A stretch of 48,637 nt of DNA from Pseudomonadota bacterium (GTDB taxonomy: Bacteria; Bdellovibrionota_C; UBA2361; OMII01), in the NCBI GenBank assembly GCA_026390555.1, contig JAPLFS010000044.1:1-48637 (forward strand), in the 5' to 3' direction. Shown piece after piece: positions 34,366 to 42,257 of the stretch; within the stretch, counting starts at the first letter, position 1; each line of letters begins with the position of its first letter. The translations under genes and the position numbers were made by a program. The notes beneath the pieces are model-generated. The model had not been told where the DNA came from. It did no database searches and was given only the letters and a program-made list of their open reading frames with translations.

Positions 34366-35838
34366 ATGAAAGCTATCTCATACGATCATAAGCCCTATAA
34401 AACCTACGCGCGCAAAGAGTGCGATCCTAACCGCATGGGCGCTATAGCGCGGTTGTATGGAGTTGAAGCGGCCGCTCCTAATAGTTGCCGCTTGCTTGAG
34501 ATCGGATGTGGAACTGGTGGAAATATTATCCCCCTTGCTGAGCGCTATCCAGGCAGTACCTTTCTCGGAATTGATCTCTCTTTAAGACATATCACAGAGG
34601 CCCGGCAGGTAACGGAATTACTCGGTTTGAAAAATATTGAATGGATCTGTGCTGACATTAAAGAGTACCGCCCTGAGCGTGCAGGCTTTGATTATATCGT
34701 TGCACACGGCATCTACTCCTGGATTTCAGATGAGCTACAGGGCAAGCTACTTGAGCTATGCAGTAGCGCCCTCTCTAAGAGCGGCGTGGCATTTGTAAGT
34801 TACAACGTACTTCCCGGCTGGAGACAGCGGGGCGCTGTAAGAGATGTAATGATGTTCGGCGCTAGTATCGCCGGGGGGCTCGACCCGGATGAGCAGCTCC
34901 GAGGGGGGCTTAAATTCCTTGAGCTTGTAGCTTCAACCCGTAACGATCCGAACGACCCCTACGGCAGCTACCTACAAGAGGCCCTCTGCCGTCTTAAGGG
35001 CTCTGAGAGCTCGTACCTGATGCATGAGTTCCTTGCAGAGTATAATTTACCCTGTCTCTTCTCTGATTTTATAAAACGCGCCGAGGGGGCGGGCGTACAG
35101 TTTCTTTCAGAGGCGCGGGTCTCGCTTATGTCGAGCGACGATCTAGGTCCAGATGTCGCCGATTTTTTTAGGGAGATAAGCTCAGATATTATCGCGCGCG
35201 AACAGGCCCTCGATATCTTTAGAAATAGGACGTTTAGAGAGAGCCTACTCTGTCATACGGGGCAGAGCTTGCAGCGCGATCTTAAAGCTAGCGTCTTTAG
35301 GCAGCTCTTCTTTAGCACAACCTACAGGCAAATAGGCGCTAATGGTGCTAACGAGAGCCGCTTTGTGGAGCTCGTTTCAGGGAGAGAGGTGCAAACTCCT
35401 TCTGGAATAATAGCGGAGATCCTGGGGGTTGTTGGAACTTATGGTAGTGTGGGCGCTACTCCAGAGGAGATTAGATTAAAAGCCGTTGCCGATCTTTCTG
35501 CAACATTAAACGAGGCCGATATTATAAGCTCCCTGGTAAGCCTATGGCGTTCCGGATTTATTGAGGTAACGTGCGATCGCCCTTTACTGGCGCTAGCCAG
35601 TGTAGGTAAGCCACGCGCACCTGAATACTCCCGCATGCAAGCACAGACCGGCGAGCTCGCCACATCACTAAGACACGAAGCACTGCAGCTCTCCCCTATC
35701 GAGCGCGAGATAATTATCCGCAGTAACGGCGAACAGGAGGCTACGGCAATTATTAACGAGCTCTCACGCGATCATCCCCGCGACACCGTTAAAGCCGCCT
35801 ACGACCGGCTTGTTCAGCTTGGATTCCTACTCCTATAA
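34366..35838 (+). CDS. SAM-dependent methyltransferase with a methyltransferase regulatory domain
   Basis: A 490-residue protein of the family that includes rickettsial protein-lysine methyltransferases. It opens YDHKPYKTYARKECDPNRMGAIARLYG. The SAM loop is LLEIGCGTGGN (43-53), followed by LGIDLS, CADIKE, DYIVAHGIYSWI and VSYNVLPGWRQRG, the signature leading into the regulatory domain (about 215-300, IKRAEGAGVQFLSEAR). A helical C-terminal part of about 170 residues follows. Characterised relatives methylate lysines of outer-membrane proteins; whether this one does is inference. Last gene of the pdxH operon, 12 bp from the convergent ABC gene. Confidence 0.82.
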   Translation: MKAISYDHKPYKTYARKECDPNRMGAIARLYGVEAAAPNSCRLLEIGCGTGGNIIPLAERYPGSTFLGIDLSLRHITEARQVTELLGLKNIEWICADIKEYRPERAGFDYIVAHGIYSWISDELQGKLLELCSSALSKSGVAFVSYNVLPGWRQRGAVRDVMMFGASIAGGLDPDEQLRGGLKFLELVASTRNDPNDPYGSYLQEALCRLKGSESSYLMHEFLAEYNLPCLFSDFIKRAEGAGVQFLSEARVSLMSSDDLGPDVADFFREISSDIIAREQALDIFRNRTFRESLLCHTGQSLQRDLKASVFRQLFFSTTYRQIGANGANESRFVELVSGREVQTPSGIIAEILGVVGTYGSVGATPEEIRLKAVADLSATLNEADIISSLVSLWRSGFIEVTCDRPLLALASVGKPRAPEYSRMQAQTGELATSLRHEALQLSPIEREIIIRSNGEQEATAIINELSRDHPRDTVKAAYDRLVQLGFLLL

Positions 35839-35850
35839 CTGCAAGCACTC

Positions 35851-37596
35851 CTAACCAACAGCTTCAATGGACTTGGCCGAATTAGCGTAGCGCTCCCACA
35901 AGCGAGAGAACTCTCCTTTCTTGCGCAGTAGCTCCATAAGTGATCCGCTCTCAGTAATCCTACCCTGCTCCATAACGATTATCTCGTCAAAGAGATCTAG
36001 TAGGTTAAACTTATGCACAGCCGATATAATTATGCGTGCGCCAAAGTGCTTTAGGATCGTTTCATAGATACGCCTTTCGTTCACGATATCAACGCTACTA
36101 GTTGATTCATCCAGTAAAACGATCTCGGAGTCCCGGTCTGCTGCAAAAAATATCCCCCTTGCTAGTGCAAGGCGCTGCTTCTCGCCCCCACTTAAGGAGA
36201 CCCCCTTCTCTGCGATATTGGTCTCAAGCCCACGGGGCAAGCGCTCCAGCACGTTCGAGAACTGCGCCATAGAGAGCGCCCTATATACTGCCTCCGGCTC
36301 CTGTGGGATCAGGGTCGTATGGTGGGTAATTGCGGCCAGTCCCTCTGGCTGTAGCTCGCCGTCACAGATCACCGTGCCGTTGCTTGGCTGCTGTAACCCA
36401 CGCAGAATAGCTAGCAGGGTTGATTTTCCGCTACCACTCTCTCCTACGATTGCGTAGCTCCTACCTTGAGTAAGCTTGAGATCCACACCGAAGAGACCGG
36501 CTGTTATACGGCCCTCACCCTGGTGCTGAAAGCAAACGTTATTTAGCTCAATGCTACGCCAGTCGTTCGGCAATTTAAGGAGTGCTGTGGGCCCCACCTC
36601 ACGCAGGTGATCTGTGTGGATGTACTCTACAGCACGCAGCTTTGCGGCCGACTGCACGTAGTTTCCGTAGTGCGAGGTAAAGCTAAAAAAAGCCTGACCG
36701 ATCGTTGATAGATACTCGTTAAGGGCATAGAGCGTTCCTATCTCTATTATCGCCTTGGTCTTAAAGACTGAGATGATGTAACACAGGAGCACCACAGCCC
36801 TCATCAGATCGATAAGTAAGCTGGCGCTAAACCACTTACTCTCCTGCATAACAGAGGTCCGTAGCGCAAGTGGGCGTATACGATCCATCTTGGCGTTTAC
36901 CTCGCGCACCACACGATCCTCAAGTCTAAGGCTGATGACCGTAGTAATGTTAGTTAGGTAGTCCTGCACTGCGGCGGCAACCTTGCTTATCTTGCTGTTC
37001 GACTCGTCGTAGAGCGGGATTAACCACCTATCAAAGAGCAATATAGCAACGAGTATGACGCAGGTTGCTATGCCGATATAAAATCCAGCCACAGGCATAA
37101 AGAGGCTCAACATTATTATCGCGCCAACGTAGCGTGTAATAAGACCGAGTGCCTCAAAGCTCCCCTCGGCAAAGCTCCCGAGCGCAGCACTGGCGCGGGT
37201 AATACGGTCTATAGTCTCGCCGGAGTGGTGCGCCTTATGCCACGAGAGCGGCAGCTGCGAGACCTTTGTAAGGAGCTCTGATTGCAGATTTCTGCGAATA
37301 CAGAACGCGCTCACCAATTCAATAACCCGGCTTGGTCCGTGAAAACACCATCCGATAACTCCCATAGTAACCATGGCGGCGAGTAGCCAGGCGCACTCTG
37401 CAAGTTGGCCAGCATATGCGGCGGCCTGTGCCGCGTTCATAAAACGAGCGATAATAAGGGGGGTCGAAAGCCAGAAGCCCATCGAGATGACTGAGAGTGT
37501 CAGGTGCAGCACTATCTGCGGGCGACGCCCTGCGCCACTACGCCACATCATGCATGCTAGGTATATCAGGGGATTTTTTAGTAACTTATCTTTCAT
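35851..37596 (-). CDS. ABC exporter (fused membrane and ATP-binding domains), NBD shortened
   Basis: About 581 residues from ATG 37596; an in-frame GTG at 37632 would add 12. The N-terminal half has six membrane helices with the coupling phrase LPLSWHKAHHSGETIDRITR, followed by one nucleotide-binding domain: Walker A GESGSGKST, Q-loop IPQEPE, signature LSGGEKQRLALARG, Walker B EIVLLDEST, H-loop SAVHK. It should act as a dimer exporting lipid, drug or peptide. The stretch between the Q-loop and the signature is too short: PQEPEAVYRALSMAQF lacks the usual T-I-R-x-N-I segment, about 20 residues. The deletion is in frame. Function may be impaired, or the sequence may be misassembled here. Confidence 0.85.
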   Translation of the reverse strand: MKDKLLKNPLIYLACMMWRSGAGRRPQIVLHLTLSVISMGFWLSTPLIIARFMNAAQAAAYAGQLAECAWLLAAMVTMGVIGWCFHGPSRVIELVSAFCIRRNLQSELLTKVSQLPLSWHKAHHSGETIDRITRASAALGSFAEGSFEALGLITRYVGAIIMLSLFMPVAGFYIGIATCVILVAILLFDRWLIPLYDESNSKISKVAAAVQDYLTNITTVISLRLEDRVVREVNAKMDRIRPLALRTSVMQESKWFSASLLIDLMRAVVLLCYIISVFKTKAIIEIGTLYALNEYLSTIGQAFFSFTSHYGNYVQSAAKLRAVEYIHTDHLREVGPTALLKLPNDWRSIELNNVCFQHQGEGRITAGLFGVDLKLTQGRSYAIVGESGSGKSTLLAILRGLQQPSNGTVICDGELQPEGLAAITHHTTLIPQEPEAVYRALSMAQFSNVLERLPRGLETNIAEKGVSLSGGEKQRLALARGIFFAADRDSEIVLLDESTSSVDIVNERRIYETILKHFGARIIISAVHKFNLLDLFDEIIVMEQGRITESGSLMELLRKKGEFSRLWERYANSAKSIEAVG

Positions 37597-37677
37597 ACTG
37601 TTCTCTGTAATATTGAGCTTAGCGTGCCCCACGCATAGCGCAGAGCGGCCACAATTAGATTGGAAAAGCGGCGCGAC

Positions 37678-37769
37678 ACCCTTTCTGGGTGCTGGTAGAG
37701 CTTCTTGTATTGTTTATACGGAGGAAGTTTTGCCAGCCCAGAAAGGGTTGGCAACGCTGAGGCCAACCC
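37678..37769 (-). promoter_or_regulatory. Mutually exclusive hairpins upstream of the ABC exporter
   Basis: On the minus strand AGGGTTGGC-CTCAGCGTT-GCCAACCCT forms a 9-bp stem (37744-37769). Its second arm continues as AACCCTTTCTGGG, which can instead pair with CCCAGAAAGGGT farther on (37678-37689), giving a 12-bp stem plus CTGG/CCAG. The two structures share bases and exclude each other, as in attenuators and riboswitches. They lie about 80-170 nt before the exporter start. In the rest of 37597-38003 I see no gene or other signal. Confidence 0.45.
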
Positions 37770-38003
37770 TAATGCGATACGTAGGAGCTATCGAACGCAG
37801 CAGTGACTGCGTCCAAAATTCCTAGATCGATTATGTTCTCAAGCATTCTCATTTGAAGGATCTCCAAAGGTTAGTTTGTTAACTCTATAGAGCAGCTCTG
37901 CGGTAGTCAAACATAAAATGGAGCGATGATTCAGAAAAGGATTCAGAAGCCGCCAGCGTTTGAAGGGGGCGGAGAGTTTCTAGTAAGATCACGCAGTTCG
38001 GCG

Positions 38004-38822
38004 CTAATCTGGCCAGATAGCCTTAAAAGCTATCTGAGCATCCTGATCGTTAATCTCAGTGTTGGGCCCCGCTAGAAGGAGGTGATCCGGATATCCGGGT
38101 GAAATAAAGATAACCACTACCTCTAATTCTTTAACAGAAAAGATGATTCTCCAAGGACCGCATCCCATCTGAAGGAGTTCTTCGCTCCACCTCCGAATCC
38201 TTCTTGTGCGGTGAATACTTGGATCGCGTTGCAACACCTCAGCAGCTTTCTCAATGAAATCTACCCCACAGCTATTTCTAAGCCATTCGAGCTGCGTAGA
38301 TGCCAGGGGTGAATAGCTGATTGAATATTTGGGTGGCTGCAAGAGCTGCTCCTCAACCTTTGCAAGCCATCCGAGGGAGGCCTCAGGAAAGGCATCCACC
38401 GTTGCAATGTAAGGCTTAATGTCGAGGATCGGTGTGCCATCAACGAGGTCTGTATTTCCAACGATAAGATTTAACCTCTCAATTCCTAGGAGCGGTACGG
38501 AGGTAATTCCGATCGGATTCGGTCGGTGCGGAGAGCGGGTCGCAAACACCCCGCGCTTTATCGCCTCTCCCCGTGGAGGAAGAACGAGGGGACGCCAGGT
38601 TGAATTTCTATGAAACCACCAAACGAGCCAGATCCTATCGAACTCAGCTAAGTTTCTCAGCGCAACGTGAAAGCCGTGGCCTGGATAAAGCTGAATAATA
38701 TTTCTCTCCTCCTCTGAGTTCTTGGGTTGGTGAGGAGAGTCAAATTTAGTCCGCATCTTGGTGCGGATAACACCGATAGGCTGTAATGATAGGGTCGGGA
38801 GCGTAGGTACTGGCTGTGTCAT
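38004..38822 (-). CDS. trmO: tRNA (N6-threonylcarbamoyladenosine37-N6)-methyltransferase
   Basis: A 272-residue TrmO/TsaA protein that methylates t6A37 of tRNA-Thr using SAM. The N-terminal beta-barrel domain has LQPIGVIRTKMRTKFDSPHQP, EFDRIWLVWWFHRN and the signature FATRSPHRPNPIGIT. VDGTPILDIKPYIATVDAFPEA follows, and a C-terminal domain of about 100 residues is present as in the longer bacterial forms (E. coli about 235). The order of motifs is complete. Monocistronic; an 81-bp gap separates it from the divergent small gene. Confidence 0.93.
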   Translation of the reverse strand: MTQPVPTLPTLSLQPIGVIRTKMRTKFDSPHQPKNSEEERNIIQLYPGHGFHVALRNLAEFDRIWLVWWFHRNSTWRPLVLPPRGEAIKRGVFATRSPHRPNPIGITSVPLLGIERLNLIVGNTDLVDGTPILDIKPYIATVDAFPEASLGWLAKVEEQLLQPPKYSISYSPLASTQLEWLRNSCGVDFIEKAAEVLQRDPSIHRTRRIRRWSEELLQMGCGPWRIIFSVKELEVVVIFISPGYPDHLLLAGPNTEINDQDAQIAFKAIWPD

Positions 38823-38903
38823 AATATTAGGGGCATAATGTTATGTTGGAAGCATATTTACTAGATCGGCAGATATGGGGGCATATACTTATAGAAAGCC
38901 CCT

Positions 38904-39227
38904 ATGTCAGCACAGCAGATATCAAATATAACCAAGGCCATTAATAGGTTAGATGCCGCCGTAGAGTCAGCCACAAGCTCACTTGGAACGGTATTACAGG
39001 GTGGTCAGGCTCTTACAGATCGAATGCTATCGTACAAAGAGGTAGTACGCCGCCAACGTATCCTGCTAGAGATGTTTTCAAAGGCTACCCTTTACGGCGA
39101 GGCGCTAGAGGCGGCTCGTCTTATAAGGCTCGTTCACGATGCCTCAATCATGATTAAACTCGATGCACACCATATCCTAAGCTCGCTCAGAGATCTTAAA
39201 GCGATGCATTCCTCTGTGACGTTTTAG
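38904..39227 (+). CDS. Small helical protein of unknown function
   Basis: A 107-residue protein, almost entirely helical. It begins with heptad-like ITKAINRLDAAVESATSSL and continues SYKEVVRRQRILLEMFSKATLYGEALEAARLIRLVH. No signal, membrane segment or cysteine. It is not recognised; size and helicity recall small cell-division or phase-separation adaptors such as ZapA-like proteins, but I see no diagnostic motif. ATG at 38904 has a weak ribosome site. Its 3' end overlaps the convergent SURF1 gene by 32 bp. Confidence 0.6.
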   Translation: MSAQQISNITKAINRLDAAVESATSSLGTVLQGGQALTDRMLSYKEVVRRQRILLEMFSKATLYGEALEAARLIRLVHDASIMIKLDAHHILSSLRDLKAMHSSVTF

Positions 39228-40065
39228 ATGTGCCGGGTCTCTTAAATTGCATAATCAAGCCAATTGAGATCGTTAGCAGCGCCATAAAGGCCCACTCATA
39301 AACATAGCCTAGATGTATATCCGGCGGTGGCGTTGTATCGAAGGTTGGAATCGGATAAGCGGCATCCGGAGAGTCCATTCCAAAGTTCTCTACATTAGAC
39401 TTTCCGCTTAAATTCAAGATATCGTCCCGTCCAGCATCGCCCTTGCGTACGATCTTTGACACCAGTAGCGGATCGTTTGGGTTCTCCATCGTTTCTAGAT
39501 AGACTGGAAGCAGCTCGTAGGGGAGCTGCTTCTTAATATTTGGAATATCAATTCTAAGCCATCCATCAACCCAGGGCTTGCCAGGAGCAACCTCAGGATC
39601 CTGCGGCGCAAAGAGCTTCTGTGGCATCGACCCCTTAATAAGCGCAAAGATCTCCGTGTGCTCGGGGTGTTGATATATTAGGCGTTGCTCGGCTTCTTCC
39701 CGTCCAAGTGGAAGGAAGCCGCGATCCACTAACACATAAAGCTCGCCAGGCCCGTCAAGTTTTAGAGGGGTGATAACATGGCTACCGGCACGCTTATTAA
39801 GGCTACGATTACGTAGCAGGATCTCGTGCTTAAAATCGAAAGTTCCGGAGAGACTTACCCGCCTAAAGGTAAGGTTAGCCCAATCCGGTTTCTGATTAAC
39901 AAGCTCTCTAAGCGGAATCGGCTCAAGAAGCAGGATCCGTTCGAGCTCTTGTATCAGCTCCTGCTTCTGGAGGTGCCGCCCCCATTGCCAGATAGATAGG
40001 CTAGTCATGCCGGTAGCGAGGACTAGGCAGCTAATTGTAACTTTTAAGGAGAATCTGAAGTTCAT
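39196..40065 (-). CDS. SURF1-family cytochrome oxidase assembly protein
   Basis: A 289-residue inner-membrane protein with two transmembrane helices at its ends (about 6-25 and 255-275) and a periplasmic domain between, the typical SURF1 topology. Motifs are SIWQWGRHLQKQELI, FRRVSLSGTFD, ILLRNRS, LYVLVDRGFLP and the C-terminal HLGYVYEWAFMALLTISIGL. SURF1 helps insert haem a into subunit I, so it serves the cox operon at 1.5-5.5 kb although it is 34 kb away. The start is ATG 40065; an in-frame TTG lies 9 bp upstream. The periplasmic domain is somewhat longer than usual. Confidence 0.9.
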   Translation of the reverse strand: MNFRFSLKVTISCLVLATGMTSLSIWQWGRHLQKQELIQELERILLLEPIPLRELVNQKPDWANLTFRRVSLSGTFDFKHEILLRNRSLNKRAGSHVITPLKLDGPGELYVLVDRGFLPLGREEAEQRLIYQHPEHTEIFALIKGSMPQKLFAPQDPEVAPGKPWVDGWLRIDIPNIKKQLPYELLPVYLETMENPNDPLLVSKIVRKGDAGRDDILNLSGKSNVENFGMDSPDAAYPIPTFDTTPPPDIHLGYVYEWAFMALLTISIGLIMQFKRPGTSKTSQRNASL

Positions 40066-40274
40066 GTCTAACAATGGTACGCTCCATATGCAGTACTGAC
40101 CAGAGCGTGTAGCCTCTTAGGAGTTGCGCGGAGCTAAAAAGTTTTTATAACCCATTGATTTTAGGTTGTTAAGCGGGTTTTACTCTCCATAACCTAGAGT
40201 GCTATTATCGCTAAAATTAAAGCGGACGATAGAGCCGCTTAGATAGTTATATCCATGTTCAAAGAGCTGCTGAG

Positions 40275-41264
40275 ATGTTTATAGTAGGTGCAGGTGCTGC
40301 GTATCCGAACGAACTATTATCGGATGAACTGCTCGCTTCATTGGGACTTAACCCGAACGAAGCTGAGAGGCGGATACTTGATCGTTTCGGAGTTCGTAGT
40401 CGGCGCACATCCCTTCCACTCGATTATATTAAAAATACCAGGAACGTAGAGATCCTAGAGGCGCGCGCAGTTGCAACCGCTACCCCAACCTCGCTCGGTA
40501 TTGAAGCTGCTCGACAGGCGATGGAGCGGGCCGGGATCGCACCCGAACAGCTCGGGCTAATTATCGCAGATACCGCGACTCCCTATCAGACCTGCCCCTC
40601 CGAGGCCCAGAGAATAGGTGGAGGGCTCGGGCTAAAGGTTCCAGCGTTTGATGTTATCGGTGGTATTGGTGCACTTTCGCTTCATATTGAGATGCTCTCC
40701 TCTTGGAAACCTGAACGGGTGCCAGATTACGTACTCTGCGTTTCAACGAACACGCCCACACAACAGGTTGATTTCTCAGGGCCCGTGCTTCCTGCGTATT
40801 TATTCGGCGATGCTGCCGCAGCGTTCGTTATATCTACAAGGCATCAAGGGAAGCTTCAGGCACAAAATTTCTATCTTGGTAGAGATGGTCGTTTTAAATC
40901 GGCTATCACTGTGCAACGTTCGATCTCTTTGGCGTGCGAGCACATGATCTCTTATGGGGAGCTGGGTGAGATAGTAGCGCAGGGATTTAAGAAACTCTCA
41001 GTTTCAGTTGATATGCCTAGCCGCGCACCATATCTTGTTGCTCCACAGCTCTTCGGAGGTGATATGCGCCGCTGCGGAGCAAAGTTTAATATTCCATCCG
41101 AAAGGCTTCTAAGCTCAACGTTACAGGGGGGCTATGCTCTAGGGGCTAGTGCCGGAGTAGCTGTTACATCACTTTGGGACACCCTGCAGGCCGGCGAGAA
41201 GATCGTTATTTTGCACGGCGGGGATGGCCTGCTGAGTGGTGGTATTTTATCGGTATCTTTCTAG
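40275..41264 (+). CDS. FabH-like condensing enzyme lacking the catalytic triad
   Basis: A 329-residue thiolase-fold protein closely similar to its downstream neighbour (both contain LPL-x-YIK-x-TRN near residue 48 and PSEA-RI near 110). Aligning the two, the catalytic Cys position is Ile131 (AFDVIGGIGALS), the His position is Pro257 (LVAPQLF) and the Asn position is Gly286 (LQGGYAL). So none of the Cys-His-Asn residues of KAS III enzymes remains, while the fold and the glycine-rich C-terminus (LHGGDGLLSGG) are kept. It is probably a structural or substrate-shaping partner, as PqsB is for PqsC; that comparison is inference. First gene of a two-gene operon, 9 bp before its active paralogue. Confidence 0.85.
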   Translation: MFIVGAGAAYPNELLSDELLASLGLNPNEAERRILDRFGVRSRRTSLPLDYIKNTRNVEILEARAVATATPTSLGIEAARQAMERAGIAPEQLGLIIADTATPYQTCPSEAQRIGGGLGLKVPAFDVIGGIGALSLHIEMLSSWKPERVPDYVLCVSTNTPTQQVDFSGPVLPAYLFGDAAAAFVISTRHQGKLQAQNFYLGRDGRFKSAITVQRSISLACEHMISYGELGEIVAQGFKKLSVSVDMPSRAPYLVAPQLFGGDMRRCGAKFNIPSERLLSSTLQGGYALGASAGVAVTSLWDTLQAGEKIVILHGGDGLLSGGILSVSF

Positions 41265-41273
41265 GAGAGTAAC

Positions 41274-42257
41274 ATGCTGCACATTCTGGGCATGGGAGTA
41301 TGCCACCCGAAGGTCTCTATAGATAATCACTTTCTTGAAGCGCTAGATATCGGCACCACTGCGCAGTGGATTGAGGAGAAGATCGGCATTCTGGAGCGAG
41401 TTACGACGTTGCCCCTTGAGTATATCAAGACAACACGCAATCAGGACCCACGCATGGCGCTTGAGGTTGCCTCGATGACCGCAACCGATATGGGGGTAAA
41501 GGCGGCAGAGGCCGCTCTTGCTCAGGCGGGCATTACCGCCAAAGATATCGGGCTACTGATCGTTAACGGCTGTTCGCCGAGGCAGACCATTCCGAGTGAA
41601 GCAACGCGCATCGCTGAACGCCTTGATTGTCCAGCAGTTGCCTTTGATGTCTATACAGCCTGCCCAGCGTTTGCGCTTCACATCGATTTTTTAAAAAGCT
41701 ACAACGAGAGTGCACTACCGGAATTTGTGCTCTGTATATCAACGGCAGCCATGACCGTGCATGTGGACTATAACGATCGCTCAGATGGTGCAATCTGGGG
41801 CGACGGCGCCGCTGCTTGGGTCGTTTCGCTGCGACACCCCGGTAAATTAGAGATTATTGATTCGACCTTTACCGCCGATCCAACTCGTTGCAAGGCGGTT
41901 ACCGTCGATAGCTATGGGTTCTTTAGGCAGGATGGGCGCGCGGTTCGAGATTTTTCCGTTCGTCAGACGGTGCGTCTTGTTAAAGCGATTGAAGAGAAGC
42001 ACCCGATCGATTGGCAACGTGATATCTTTATCGGCCACCAGGCTAATCGTACCATGCTAGAACAGATCGCAAGAAATCGTGAGATTCCTGACCTTAATCA
42101 TTGGCATAACGTTACATACCTAGGCAATCAGGCTGGGGCTGGAGCGCCCTCTACCCTCTCGATGAATTGGGATAAGATCACACCTGGCCAGCATATCGTG
42201 GTTGCGGTTGTTGGAGCGGGGCTCTCGTGGGGCTCTATAGTTATGAGAGCTAGGTAG
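41274..42257 (+). CDS. FabH-like 3-oxoacyl-ACP synthase III, active form
   Basis: A 327-residue KAS III-family enzyme joining an acyl-CoA or acyl thioester to a malonyl- or other nucleophilic partner. The triad is intact: Cys130 in AFDVYTACPAFALH, His255 in FIGHQANRTML and Asn285 in YLGNQAGAGAPS. A strong AGGAGAG site precedes ATG 41274. No other fatty-acid genes are adjacent, and the family outlier motif TTLPLEYIKTTRN is shared with the inactive neighbour, so a specialised lipid, alkene or signal-molecule role is more likely than housekeeping FabH. It overlaps the convergent membrane-protein gene by 8 bp. Confidence 0.88.
   Translation: MLHILGMGVCHPKVSIDNHFLEALDIGTTAQWIEEKIGILERVTTLPLEYIKTTRNQDPRMALEVASMTATDMGVKAAEAALAQAGITAKDIGLLIVNGCSPRQTIPSEATRIAERLDCPAVAFDVYTACPAFALHIDFLKSYNESALPEFVLCISTAAMTVHVDYNDRSDGAIWGDGAAAWVVSLRHPGKLEIIDSTFTADPTRCKAVTVDSYGFFRQDGRAVRDFSVRQTVRLVKAIEEKHPIDWQRDIFIGHQANRTMLEQIARNREIPDLNHWHNVTYLGNQAGAGAPSTLSMNWDKITPGQHIVVAVVGAGLSWGSIVMRAR

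Noticed and set aside
37373-37825. A 150-codon open frame on the + strand
   Set aside because: It lies mostly opposite the exporter's membrane domain and runs through the hairpin leader; no ribosome site and no recognisable protein.
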